Positions 1 to 14,600 of a stretch of 64,000 nt of DNA are shown here, piece after piece. Positions within the stretch are counted from its first letter, which is position 1. Each line of letters starts with the position of its first letter. The stretch is from Forficula auricularia. Lineage: Eukaryota; Arthropoda; Insecta; Dermaptera; Forficulidae. Below the pieces are notes generated by a model, which saw only the letters and a program-made list of their open reading frames with translations, was not told where the DNA came from and ran no database searches. The DNA is taken from contig JALMQS010000128.1 in NCBI GenBank assembly GCA_024734495.1, positions 21,165,359 through 21,229,358 of the forward strand. Reading direction: 5' to 3'. A program made the translations under genes and the position numbers.

Positions 1-392
1 CCATGGCCAGCAATTTGTCGAATTGTGCAATTTTTCCGCAATTTATTTATCTTAAAAAAAAATTATTTTTAATAAAAAAATGTATTAATTTTGGCTTATC
101 TTTGGGGGACGGGGTGTAGAGTATACACCAATGCTGTGTTCTAATAGTCAAATAAGTGTATTGATTATTTTATCATATTATAAATTTTCTAGCCTTAAGG
201 TGAGCTATTGAAAGATTGGAAATGAACGATCAAGGTGTTGTTTATTGATCGAAAACCTGTTACATCCTTAACACTTATTTAATTTTAATTATATAAAATA
301 TATTACTTTTTATATTGAGAATATTGATTTAATTAAATCTCAATTTGTTGTTGTTTTTTTTCATTATGCTAATGTGTTATATTTCGCATTAG

Positions 393-603
393 AAAACTGA
401 TGTCACCTATGAACTAGTCGAAGAACTCCAAATTAAGACTAAAGAGTTTCTTCAACCCAATCCCAGTGCAAGAGCTAAGATGGCAGCTGTAAAGGGTATC
501 TCGAAACTTAGTGGACAAGCAAAGGCTTCTACATATCCTCAGCCTGAAGGAGTTCTTGGAGATTGTATGGTTACTTATGGAAAGAAACTTGACACTCTCT
601 TTG
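393..603 (+). CDS. SH3GL (EndoA): Endophilin exon (BAR, helix 1 region)
   Basis: The acceptor AG is at 391-392 and the donor GT at 604-605; the exon starts in phase 0 and ends in phase 1. It encodes the K-x-DVT segment through [16 protein letters not shown], matching the first long BAR helix of endophilins. In-frame ATGs here are internal, not the start. Confidence 0.95.
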
Positions 604-2638
604 GTGAGATATATATTTTTTTTATTCAAATATTACCTACTTAATTAATATATTTTTTCATTTTATTTTCATTTTATATCTACAATTTCAAAATTTTCAA
701 ATCAAAGTTTAAAGTTAAATATACTAGGAATAGTAAAAATTATAATTTTTCTCTTAATTATTGCACTTATTGAATTTTTACAAAAATTTCTAATTGTTAT
801 TTTTTAGGACTAACGGCTTGATGGTACTTAGTTCTGATTAAACCTTATCTTCTCTTTCCTTTTTACTTATAACACTATAATTCTTACACTTCCTGTTTAA
901 TAAATCAAAATTTCTTGATTTAATGCTTTTTGTTTTGTCCTTTTTTGGTATTGATTATTATTCTGTGGATTTCTACTCCTGAAGATGACTAAATAAATAC
1001 TAGAAATCTATGCAAATAGACATAGCTCAGTGTTTTTTGACCCGAAATTCTATAGATCCCATATCATTTAAGTAAAATAATGTCTAATGAACCCGATGAT
1101 ACAAGGATACGACAGACAATTATTACATAGCAGACGTAATCCGTTCCATCGATTGCCAAAAGCATTGCAAAAGACATAGCTTGAGTGTTGCATGAGTGAG
1201 AGAACTTGATACATTCCATATCATTTAAGCTCAGTGTTTTTTAAACTGAAATTCTATAGATCGCAGATAATTTAAATAAAATAATATTTAATGAACCCGA
1301 TGATACAAGGATACGACAGACAATTATTACATAGCAGACGAAATTCGTTCCATCGATTGCCAAAAGCATTTGAAAAAGGCATAGCTTGAGTGTTGCATGA
1401 GTGAGAGAACTTGATACATTCCATATCATTTAAGTAAAATAATGCCAAACTTTATTTATGAACATCCTAATATGACAGACCAACACTACATCAATCAGAA
1501 TACGCGGTCATTGCATCACGCCTACTCTCTTTCTCACCATCCACCATATGTATCGTCAAATATTATACATTGTCAATGAACAGTTAATTGGACAGTCCAG
1601 AATACAATGTCTGATTTTAAAGTGTTTGATATGCTCCATATGTTATCAGAATCCAAGGCGTATCAGGCAAATATCATGAAGATGCTGATCCGCCCAACCT
1701 CCAATACTCTAAGCTGGCACTATTAATCCTAGGTACGGTTATCGTTTATCTAGGTGGCGCGCCTCAAGTTCAAGAAGAATTTAAAATTCTTAAAGCTGGC
1801 GACCTCTTGAGAGATAGTCCATCTGCGTATTTCTCAAGCGGGTTGTTCTTTTTCTACACTAAAACCATTTCCTTGGATTTCCAAACCTTCTAAAATAAAT
1901 TTTACTTTCTTATTATTCTGTTCTATTTCAAAATAAATTTTTATTTTTTTGAATTAAACTTTGAAAAATTCATATTATTTTTTAATTATTATTCTTAATT
2001 TTTTCAAATAATTTTACAGTAGCAATATAATCTTATTTTTCATTACCCATTTTTAGGATTGGCCCTTATTGAAATGGGGGAATCATTGAAGCAAATGGCC
2101 GATGTTAAATATTCTTTAGATGATAATATTAAACAAAATTTCTTAGAACCTTTACATCATCTCCAAACAAAAGACCTAAAGGAAGTTATGGTAAATAAAT
2201 TTCTATTTTATTATCATATTCGATATATTGTTGTTTTAATAATTATTTTTTTACTTTAATAGCATCACCGAAAGAAACTACAGGGAAGACGATTAGATTT
2301 TGATTGTAAGAGAAGGAAGCAAGCTAAGGGTAAAGGTATTGTATATATCCAAGTGTACATTTGACATACACGGTAATGTTTTCTTACTTATTCTTAATTG
2401 TAAAAAATATTAGTTGATTTTTTTAGAATGGCCGAAGAAAGAATTATTGAGTAGAAAGAAAAGAATTTTTTTTTTTTTTAATAATTATTTTTATAATTTT
2501 TAATATTTGAATAATTATTATAAACAATGAAAATAATTTTCTTATAAAATATTCGTTAAATATATTATATAAATCTGCATAAGTTAATAAGTTATACGAA
2601 TTTCATTTTATATATTTAGAGCAGTAGCGCAACCACGT

Positions 2639-2669
<31 letters not shown>

Positions 2670-5600
2670 GTAGGCTGAAGCCCCTCCAAGAACATGGCAA
2701 AAAATGAAAAGGTTAATAATTTGAAGACAAGACTTTGAAATATAATATTAAATTAAATTATTTAACTTTGAAATTGTCAAAACATTATTTTTGGCATTTT
2801 ACGAAAATGTTTATATATTTATGTGTGTGTGTGTGTGTATTAGCCCCTCCCAGGACAAAATTCTGGTTCCGCCACTGATTTAGAATATTACATTTTTATC
2901 TGAGGGGTCATTAGAGATATATCCTTGTAACTTTAGTGTTCGAGAGGATTTAATGTATCGTCTGTTTATATCTTTTTTTTGGAAGGGCATCGGAAACCCT
3001 ATTTCCATTACTTTTATTAACAACTTAAAGCTTTATATAAATAAAATTAGGAACTTCATAATATTTCTAATTCTATATTTCGGGAATATAAATTCTATTA
3101 GCATAATTTTTTTAGAAACTTCTATAATATTTAAATAATTAATTTCTCTTTGTTCTTTCTTTCTTTCTTTCGCCAATATCTTAGTTACAATCATTATTTA
3201 TTGGTAGACGTTAACAAAATCTATTATAACGTAAAGTCAGGGGCGTGGATATGTAAGGGTATTTAGTGGGCTCGAGATATCGACCATCTAGGGAATGTTA
3301 TTTAAATTTTTTTTATACAATATACACTAACTATTTTTGTTAAAATTAATTATTTATTTAGATTTTTCATTTCATTATTGTTATATTTACATTTTATTCT
3401 ACATACAACCCTACGCCCCTGCATCAAGCTGATATTTTCGTCTTGCCATTAATTAAAAAAATATAATTTTTTTTTTTTTTAATTAGATCAATTATTTGAT
3501 GTTGACAGGATCTCACGTTACAGATGAGGAAATCAAAATGAGTGAGGACAAATTTGCTGAATCCCTGCATTTGGCTCAAATGGGAATGTTTAATCTGCTA
3601 GAAAATGATGCAAGTTTTTTTTTTATTTATGAATATATTTTTCTTATAAATATCATGTAAATACTTAAAGAGAATTTATCTTTTTAGGTTGAACAAATTT
3701 CTCAATTAGCGACTTTTGCTGAAGCTCTTCTAGAATATCATCAACAATGTTCTGATATATTAAAAATGTTAACTGAAACACTCCACGACAAGTATGGATT
3801 CATTTCATTTGTTTGTTTTTTATCTTTCTTCATTTCATTATAAATATTTTTCCTTTTATTCATCTCCATCTAATTTCGAAAATAATATTCTGGTTTTCAT
3901 GATTCATCTATTAAATTTAGGGTCGATTATAATGCTTTATTTTCCATTTTTTTTCTATTTCGAGCAAGCATCATGTGTAAAAAATTGAATTAAATTTTCT
4001 TAGGAGTACACAACATTATGCATTGGGCATTCGGCAATGATCAAAATTAAGAAAAAACCTTTCCAAATCACCTTGTTATCTCTTTGATTTTTTTTTGCCT
4101 TTGTCTTATTTTGGCCTTCAGGCTATACATAATTTTGACACTGACAATTAACATATTAAAAAATATATAGGTATATATTAATTTGAAAAATGATAAATTC
4201 AAGAAGGAGCTCAATTCATCATCTTTTGTTCCTTCCGTAGGATCTCCAGTCCATCTTCTTCCAGAACTCTTCGATTCGTGTTTCTGCATCCTCCCCTTCT
4301 ATCTTTCCTCTTCGATGCAGTGTGCTGTTGTAAATATTGCCACACCTGGCTTTAGCCCACAATTCCTTATCTATTTCTCCTTTGTTTTCTCTATTAAAGA
4401 AATCTTGACGTTTTTATAAAATGGAAAATACAAGGACCCTTCCGTCTTTAACCAGTCTTCCTATACTATACTATAATTCCTATACTATCTTGTTCTATTG
4501 CTTTTATAATTCTTTCTTCCATTCTTTTAATTACTTGATTACTCTCCCGATCCATTAATTCCACTGGTATTTCTGGCTCTCCCCACTTTTTCCAACTTCT
4601 TTTAAAATTCCATCCTATGTTCTTGTTCTTTTTATTTCTTAATTTTTTACATTATTTTTATTAAAATGTAGCTTTTATTTAAAATTTAATTAATGATCTA
4701 TTATTTATTATGATTTTCAGAAAGGACGAAGCAGCTTCGAGACCTAAGTCCGAATTCACGCCCAAAACACTTGTCGATCTTAACGTAGAAGGGATTTCGG
4801 AGGGATTGAATGGTGCGATGCATTCAAATTCAAAATATACAGCCCATGGTTAGTACGGCAGAGCGAATTCTGGGCCCCCTACTGTTATCATCGGTCTTTG
4901 ATATCGCTCACTTCAAATTATTTTTGCAAGAGTTCTAGGTAATCATTTAAACTATTAGGAGGGAATTGTTTTAAATTAACTATTAAGTCGCACATTAGAT
5001 CTTCCCATTTAACAACAAAGATAGATATTTTGAGGATGGCTAGATAGGAAAAAAATTAAGGAAAGGGGTAATATTTGAAAATTAATAAAAATGCAAAATT
5101 TATTTTTTTGAAAAATTGATATGAATTTATTGATTCCCAAATTCATGTGACACGTTCTAAATAACTTTATTTTCTATTTATTTATTTTTTTATTTATTAA
5201 TCAAGAAAATATTAGAAATAGGTTTAACACTTTCATTTATTTCCACTCTTATTCATTATTTTTTTAAAACTTCTTTTCCTTTACCATACGCAGTATTTAT
5301 TCATTATATCTAATTAAAAATAACTTCAACAAACCATTCGAATTACAAAATACAATACAATAATCCAAATTATTTATTTTGATTTATCAACATTTTGTTT
5401 CTTGTTTTCAATATATAAATTGAAGGAGACAATAAAGAGTGTGTCTTCTGCTGGAATTTTAAATTTTATTTATAACGAGACTATAGTTTCGAGGGCTTTG
5501 CCTTCTTCATCAATCTATTACAATTGATTCTTAAGAATTAATGTATGAATGGAGATCTCTGTATTAGATTGATGAAGAGGGCAAGGCCCTCGAAACTATA

Positions 5601-8600
5601 GTCTCGTTATAAATAAAATTTAAATTCCAGCAGAAGACACCCTCTTTTATTGTGTCCTTCAATATATAAAAATTCTGCTACGCTCGGCAAAAAACTTTCA
5701 ATTCAACATATAAATCTTAAAAAACTCTTGATATAAAAACCTCTTTTGGAAAAATAAATTAAGTTATAAAATAACATTAGTTTGTTTTAGAAGACGTTTA
5801 TATATATATATATATACAGTATATATAGATATAGATCATTTTCCTTATAAAAAAGCCAACTTGTAAATACCATTTTTTTTATTTATTTTTTATATAATCT
5901 ACATTTGCCCATATATTTTCATTATTAAAAATTTATTTTATTTATTACTATTTCACTCAAAAATTTTTTTAATCTTAAATGTTGAAATTATTTCATTTTA
6001 ATTTTTCTTTTGATCTCCGAATATTCAACTAGTCATGACGATTTACATAGATATTTTATTTCATTTAACATGAAAATTATTTTTATAAATTTTCGAATTT
6101 TTATTTCTTATAAATTCCATAATGCCTTATATTTTTACTCATCTACATAGCTATTTATTTATTGATGATTATCAATTCCAGCTTTAGAATGATAGTGATA
6201 TTAACCAGCTTCTGCCTATATTGGCAATGCTACTCTTAAGGAGTATAGCCGTTGCATTTTTAGCTATGATAAGGGGTCGCAATTCCCACTATCTCCCTTT
6301 ATGCTTTCCCAATCAATTCCAATGTGATGCTGATGCACCCATCACGAATAGCATTGGGAAGGCTATAATAAAGCCAACAGCAAATGGTGCCTGAGGAGAG
6401 TCGCCCTCTTGGGAACAAATCACGTCATACATTGCTTAAATTCGGTAATCCTTTAGGAACCGGTGCTTTGACCATGCCATGGCCGTTGACGCTCGTTGGA
6501 ATGGCTTTTATATTAATTAATATAACAATTTTATAATAAACCTTTTTTTCTCAAGTTTCTTAACATTTCCTTTTCTAAATTTAATCACAAGTCGATTTTT
6601 GATAAATTAATAATTTTATAAAAAAAAAAGTTCTTCATTGTTTTAGTAGTCATTTTCATAATAATTAATGTTTTAATATTGATTTATAAATTTTGGTATA
6701 CAAAAATTAATAGTCATTTATTCGGAGGCTTTAAAACAACTCTTGTGGGAATATTAATTGATTGAAATCAACCTTAAACCATGATGACATCTTTTTCTAT
6801 AAAATATCTACTCATTTACTAATATCTCTATATTCAGAGTGATTCACGAGTGGAAAAATTGGAAAATTGCTGGGAGGTCATTTTAAGTAAAAAATTTTAA
6901 ATGAACATAAGTCCTTTTTCAATCCCTTAAATCAAAACTTCATTTAGAAATATGTAAATACATTTAATATCTATTTAACAATGAAAGCAACATACCGTTA
7001 ATATTAATTGTTATTTATAAAGAGAACATAACACCTTTGGGACCACCTAATGGACTTTGTTTACAATGTTGAAATAAACACGCGTGAGTAGTAATCGTAT
7101 AGGATACCACCACTTATATTTGAAACAACATTGTAATGCTACGAGTTAATGGCTCATACGATTTTAATGGAACACATTTTGAGCAGTTTTATTGAGAATT
7201 AATTTTGTTATCAAAATAACAATTAATATTAATTTTATGTTGCTTTCATTATTAAATAAATTTTACATTTTAGTATATATTTCTAAACAAAATTTAGATC
7301 AGCTGCAGTCCTCCAAGGAATTGAAATAGGACTTATATTCATATAATATTTTCTACTTAAATTAACCCCCAACAATTCCTTAATCTTTTATACACTCATT
7401 ATGAATTACCCTTCATATATACTATATAATATAACTTTATATATTTTATATATGCGATATTCAGAAATTATGAGAAGCTTTTATGGTCAGGTTGATTTAT
7501 CTGTTTTATTAATTTTTTTCACCCATAGTGTAAAAATTAATTAAAATTTTCTAAAAAGTACAGTATATTTCGTCTCCTACCGAGATAGATGTGGTAAAAC
7601 ACAATCAAGCTAACGCTATTTCGAATCGAAATTTACGTTAATTGAAAATTTTAATTAATTTTCTATATACATTATGTGTGTCTAAATCGAGAAAATCTTC
7701 TAGCTTAGATTATTCATTCTTAAAATATTACTTTAAATTGATTATTTAGACAAAACTATTTATTTTTATATGATCAATTTCTTATATTAATTCCTTGAAT
7801 TGTGAGCTATTTTTTCTACTATATAACATGAATGATTCTTTTTAACTGTAAGAGCCCGCTCTCTCTCTGCCTTACTAACTTTAAAATGTTATATTTCCTT
7901 CTTATTAAACTTGCATGTATAAAATATTCACCTTATTTTTAAAGCACCCAAATAACTAATTACCAACAAAATTGAATTGTTTTTCAAATGAATAATATTT
8001 AGGTTTATTAACATTCATTTTGTGTGCTTTAAATGTAAGCTCTAGTGCTATTGATTATCTTCCTATTCATTCATGTTTCATAACACAAAATGAACTTGTT
8101 AGACATTTAATGAACGTAAAAACTACATCTTTAAATTCACTCTGCTTATTCTATTTGCTTTATTTTACTTAAATTACTCAAGAATTGAATTATTTTATTT
8201 CGATAAAAATTGTATTTTATTTTTCCTATGGACTATAATAAAACAAATAATCAATAGACACTATTTAATGTAAACTTCACTGTTTCAGCAATATGAATGT
8301 ATTTTTGCTTGTTTCTTTTGTATAAATCTAAATATCTATTTGATGGATCATTTTCCCTGAGCTGGTCACTTATTTCTCTTCGATGTTTAATTTCATTTTC
8401 ATTCTAATCTCTTGATGCTCTCTTTTCTTCATCTCTTTATCTCTATGCTGCTTTTCTCGTCTACTTTGTTCTGTCCCTATTTGTGGTGCACGTGTGGTTG
8501 CAATTTGGATTTGGTCATCGGGCTTTTAAAGGCTCTTCCCAAGTTAACTCACCGGTCCACGCCAAACCGAACCAACTGGAGCTGTTCCCGTCCGGCGGCG

Positions 8601-11600
8601 CCGATCCTCGCTCCGCCAACGGTAACAACTTCTTTTGCTGAATTTACTTTCCATTTACTCAAATATATTATTTACACTTATTCCTTAACTAGGAAATTTC
8701 TTACAACCTGACTATGATATTTATTTTCTTAAATCCTAAATTAATTATTTAGAAAGGTCTCTTAAGTAGATTGAATAGGTTCGTTCACACTAAGCGTACC
8801 GAACGTGCTCTGACGCCCGCATAGGAACGTTGAGAATTTGATCGTTTGCCGTAAAATAAATTCATATTCGGAGTAAAAAGTCCTGTTCTCGGGTTAAACA
8901 AATATTTGATTCGGGATTATTTCAGAACGTTCCTAGGACCTTAGCATTATGATTATCATCAATATCATCGAGTATACAGTCCTAAAACTGGTTTGACACA
9001 ACCACTCCACACTATTCCTTGCCAAATATTTTACTTTTCTAAAATTCCCACATCTCAGTGGAAACTACTCCATCTTCTCCTTCCCCCTTTCTTTCCCACT
9101 TCGCCCTATAAAATATCTCTCTGGTTAAGCCCCCACAGGAGAAATTTTACTTAAAGGTTAGTGGATAGATGACTAGACACTAGGACACATAGTGGCCACT
9201 CCTGGCAACTGCTTCTCTTGACGTCAATCAAAATAAACAAAATAATGCATTGGATCAAAACGAATATTCGCTTCCCCTGACTCTAGTGGTCTAATCAAAC
9301 ATCAAAAACCATAGGAATTAGTAATAAATCTAATACTCTGCGGAAAACCTCCTAGTGATTTGAAAAACAAACATGATGGTTAACTAGAATTTCCCCTAGG
9401 GATTTATCCATATCCAAGCGAAACATCTAACGCGGGGTGGGGCTACTTCGATTGTTTTTCAAATGCGTGTTTATTGATGAATCATCCAGTTATCGTACGG
9501 CCTTAGCCTTAACAGTCCTCTGTATCTTGACACACATTAAGGACTTAACAAGGATTAAAATTCCCCTGTCTGCACATTCAATTACAAATTGATTCAATTA
9601 ATACATTCCACACGTATTATGTCATTTTGAAATAAATTCATGACTATTTTTGAATGTGTGAAATAATACAGTTCTTTATAAAAACAATCACAAACGTTTA
9701 TTATTAATTCAAACGTTTCAGTAAAAATTCTTTGAAAAAAATGTAAAATATATTTGCCGTAAAGAAAATAATATGCAACTAAACATATCAATATTTGGAA
9801 AACTTAGCAATGCTAGGGATACACAAAGAGAAACAAAGAGGTTGTCCTCTGCTTGATGCAAATAAACATATACACATGTAAATCGAAATTATATATCTGT
9901 ATATATATTATTTAATTGAGGCTATAGTTTCGAAGACTTGGTCTTCATCATCAGTCTTTTTTAATTATAAATATTATTTTTCATGGGGTCAATATCGTAT
10001 GGATATTGAAAATTTTCGATCTTTACTTAGCTGGGAGCCAAGTCTTCGAAACTCTAGTCTCAAACAAATAAATAATATATATATATACAGATATATAATT
10101 TCTATATATATGTGTGTATGTTTATTTGCATCAAGCAGAGGACAACCTCTTTGTTTCTCTTTGTGAATCAACAACTCTGCTACTCTCGGCAAAACAAAAA
10201 CTTTTCAATTAATGCTAGAGATGTCTTGGAGATAGAGATTACCTTAATATAATAAATAATAACAGATAATATTAAAAAATAAAAATATTTGTAAAAATTA
10301 TTTTTTTACAAAAATTCCTGATCAATCTTAGAAAATCTTGATGTTTAAAATTTCGATCATTTCATTTTTTCTAAATTTCATCTTAAAATGTTAAATTATA
10401 ATAGGGTTAATTCTCGTATTCATAATATAATAAATTTTAATATGTCACTAAAATCCATTATGTTTTAAATAATCCAGTCAATTACTTTTATTACTTATTA
10501 TTGAAATAAAACAATGACATGATTTTTGCAATTTTTGAAAGACTAAGAATAATGATTTTATTCTACAATTTTCTGATAGGAATTGTATATTAGACTTTTT
10601 CGTCAAACTAGCAAGCGTTTTGAGATTTCTGAATATTATAATTAAACAAATGGACTTTAACTAAACACGTTTATTAATCCTTAGCGATAACATACAATCA
10701 CGAACATATCCATGCATTGTTAAATCAGAATACATAAAAAAAAAAATAGATCCCCACACGTTCGGTATGTCTACCGCGCCCAAAGCAAATAAAATTTATA
10801 CTATAATAATACTTATTGAATTGGATATGTTTTTGTCTTTTTTCATATTTATATCTACTAATTGATACAAATTACGTTTTTATATATTTAAAATAAGATC
10901 AACTAAATCATTGATACTATTTCAAGTCTAAAAACTAAATCTAATCTAATATTTAAATTAGAATTTAAAAGAAATTTTGGCCAATACATGCTGTAAATTT
11001 TTTTTTTAATTTCGTGAAATTAGAATTCTTATACCTATTGTTTACGTTATAATATACGTATATATCAAAATGGTGATTAATGGGAAGACCACACAAGCAC
11101 ACTGCCAAAAACTAAACAATTTCTCTTTTTTTTCACTTTCTCTTTAGTAATGCTCAAAGATCTCAGAGCAAAAATAAATCTATCTATCTATCTATCTTTC
11201 AGTTGATGTACTCCTGATGATGGGCTAACAACCCGAAATATATAATATATTGAGAACTTTACAAAAATTTTAATATTTTTTATTTTTCCTCATTGTGAAA
11301 CACCACCAACTCCAACCTTTATAATACTAAGTGGCCGTCCATAAATTACCACACACGAATTTCAAGATTTTTAGACCCACCTCCCTCTATTTCACATTCT
11401 GTCACATTTTCATTGAACCTCCCCTGTATTGAGACATCACACAATCACTTTTATACCCTATAATTTAATCATGTAGATTTTTTTTATAAATTAAACTTAA
11501 CTAAAGGGATTATTTGACTTTTGTGACATCACAATTTTTAATATCCCCGAACCCCCCTGTCACATTTTGGCACAAATCTGAGATGCCCCTCCCCCCTTAC

Positions 11601-14600
11601 AGTGTGACGTAATTTATGGACGGCCCCTAGTGGGAAAAATACGTTTATAAAATAATTTTCCTTAGCAATTTTTTTAATTTTAATTTGTTTTGTTTTTAGC
11701 TGAATAGAAATGTAATATGAAGTCAGCATATTTCTCTTGTCCAAAAAATATTTAACCAATTCTCAATCGCAATAATTCCCCATGTATTTTTCATTTAATA
11801 TCGCCAAACTTAAAGTTAGAATCAGAACTATTTTTTAAAAGAAAATTATCCCTCATTTATCAAATACAATTGGTGAAGTATCTTTTAATATATTATTTAT
11901 TTTACTAAAAATTATCACATTATTTACTTATGTAAGTTTTATAAACCTAAACGCATAAATGAGCCATTAAGCCGCTAAACGAAGGAAAGGATCTTTGGCC
12001 TCTCTTTACCTCCCCCGTTGAGAAAGGAATCGTATCTCAAGGAAGAGGTAAGGCCCATGTTAGCCCAAAGAAATTTGACAAATGATGCGTTTCGTGTTCT
12101 TTTGCAAGAGCCGTTGCACGGGTTGGCAGTAAGCTATGTATTGCAAATCCTTTATTTGCATAGGGTGTGTATATAAAAATGTAAATTTAAAAATTATTAA
12201 TAATAAATAGTTAAATTTATAAAATTGAATAGGGATTTTTTGTTTTGAAAAATAAAAAGCAATAGACGTTATCAGAATCAATGGCTACTATCTGAGGTCA
12301 GCGACAATTTTCTCCCATTGAAAATATTCACAAGGTATTTGCAAATGTTTAGAAATGGTATTTTTCCACAAACTGTGAATATATCTCCAAAAAAGTAATA
12401 AGGTAGCGTTTTGCAGTTGGGAAACAAACACCATATTTAATCCTTTTCCTTAGAAACGTTTATTCTCTACTTATGGAGACAAATATGAAAAATTTTGATA
12501 TATCAAATATTTTGAAAGATATAATCGGTTCCAAATCTTTCGAATGCAAGTCGCGTTTGCGCATCTGTCCCTATTTTATTAGATTTAATCCATTTTAAAA
12601 TGATGGTATAGGAGACCATCAAAGTATCCAATTTTACACGATTTTTATACAAAACATGATTTCCAAACCAATGAACATAAAATATATAATAATACACATA
12701 AGTCCATTCTTTCCTTATCAACGACAAATAACGAATTTGATATCATAAGTATTTTTGAAGATTTAGCATACAGATCCCTCGGTATGTGCTTGGCCCCTTT
12801 TTTTGTATATTTGAAATTCCTCATGCACACTTTTATTGGTAAAAAATTGCCTATGCTGGCCCGTGTATTTACACCATTTATTCTGATTAGTGTAATATAA
12901 CTTTTTTATGTTTAAATTCAAAAAACAACTAAAACTATTTAATTTTATAAATAACTACTATTAAAATTAAGATTTTTAAATTTGTACACACACACACACA
13001 CCCTTTTGAATTGCAAGTTTGCCAAAATTATATATATATCCTATTAAAAAAACTTTATATACAACAATGTAGCACATCCAAATCCATTAAATCTCTTAAT
13101 ATTATCTCGATGGACAATTCACTTTTTCATAGAACTTATTCGGAAAGACTTTGTCCAGTTTTTCAAGAATGATTTAGATAACATCTTTATATGAAGGTTC
13201 TTGAACTTACGGACGGTGGTCTCAAGAATGCTAGATTAGTTTAATTCTTCATTTCTCATTTATTTTATCCATCACTTTTAAAATTAAACCAAATAATATT
13301 GTTTAAATTTAAATCAATAAAAAAATGAAAAATATTCGTGTCACTTCAATACTCCAGCCGGTGTCCGTTCCTTCTGTCACAGATCTATAAATCCTAAATA
13401 ATTAAAGCTAGAAACTTGAAATTTGGCTGGAAAGTTTAATGATTCGCATATAAAAACTTGTCAAAATTCAAAAAATGAATTTTACTGGCCCCTTCAAAAA
13501 CATAAAAATGCTTATGAAAAAAAATCGCCCACCTTACCTGGTGGGGTGCCGTTGAATCTTTTAAGATCCTATTAAACATGTTTTTATTATGAGTACCATG
13601 TCGCGAGCTATGATCGTAGAAATTCGTCTTCAGATCTCCCCTTTAATTTAAAATTCTGTAAAACTTAATAAGTATCTTATGCGATTACTTTCGATGAAAA
13701 ATATTTGGATGGCTAAAAAACAACTAGTTTGGATGATAGATGAAAAAACAACAAAACACCCTCGCCCTTCTTTAAATATCTTTAGAAATTCTTTTAACAA
13801 ACAAAAAAAATTTTTATTAAATATATTTTTGTTCTTATAGAATGGAAATATTTATTTGTGTAACAGACAAACATAAAAAATACATATTCTTAAAAAAAAA
13901 GTTTAGTTTCTTTCTTAAAAAAAATTCTTAAAAAAAAACTAATTAGTTTTACTATTGATTTAGTTACAGGATAGATAATAATGCATGTGGGACATTTCTA
14001 TTCAATACTAATAACTAATTATTTTCAAAAAAAAGATTCACTTGCACTTAATTAAAAAATTTTACTTATCAAAATTATAACTTAATGCGGTATTAAATTA
14101 ATTAATCTTTTTTCTTTACTTTTTGGATCTCAGTGTTGATATGTACCCAGACATTTCCTTTATTTATCATTCTAACAATTCTAGAATTTTACCAAAATTA
14201 CATGATCATTTTATCACCCCTATGCTTTAAATATATATATATATAATAATAATATATATATATACATATATAGATGTCTGATTTGGTGTAGATATCTTGT
14301 TGTTGTTTATCCAAATGTATGGCATGTTTTTTGCTTGAAAATCATTTTTTGAGTTATTGAATTCATTTTTCATTGTCATATATCACCATACATATTTGAT
14401 TTTCATATTCTTCATATTTATTATAATAATTTAAATTATAAAAATAAATGTAAATGTATATTGTTTTTATATTTTTCAAGCAATTTTCGACTGGCTCTTG
14501 AATATTCATTGTACAAATTACTAGAGAAACACACTGTAACATTCTTGTAATTTATTGGAAAAAATTATTTTATTTAATTAAATAAATAATTTTCTTCCTA

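Larger units (their letters stand above)
5421..5703. mobile_element. Hammerhead repeat family B, inverted dimer
   Basis: The left arm (GAAGGAGACAATAAAGAGTG onward) is mirrored by the right arm ending AGAAGACACCCTCTTTTATT, with ribozyme-like cores facing each other in the centre. The flanks CAATATATAAAT (5409-5420) and CAACATATAAAT (5704-5715) look like a 12-bp target duplication with one mismatch. In both arms the first core base is changed (UUGAUGA instead of CUGAUGA), so both ribozymes are probably inactive. Confidence 0.8.

Noticed and set aside
970..1012. CTCCTGAAGATGACT...TAGAAATC resembles a family A hammerhead
   Set aside because: No stem II pairing can be drawn between CUGAAGA and GAAA; left as chance or a very old relic.
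8412..8711. 99-codon ORF overlapping the cassette exon
   Set aside because: Different frame; reading as Thr/Arg/Pro-rich text is a shadow of the GC-rich exon.
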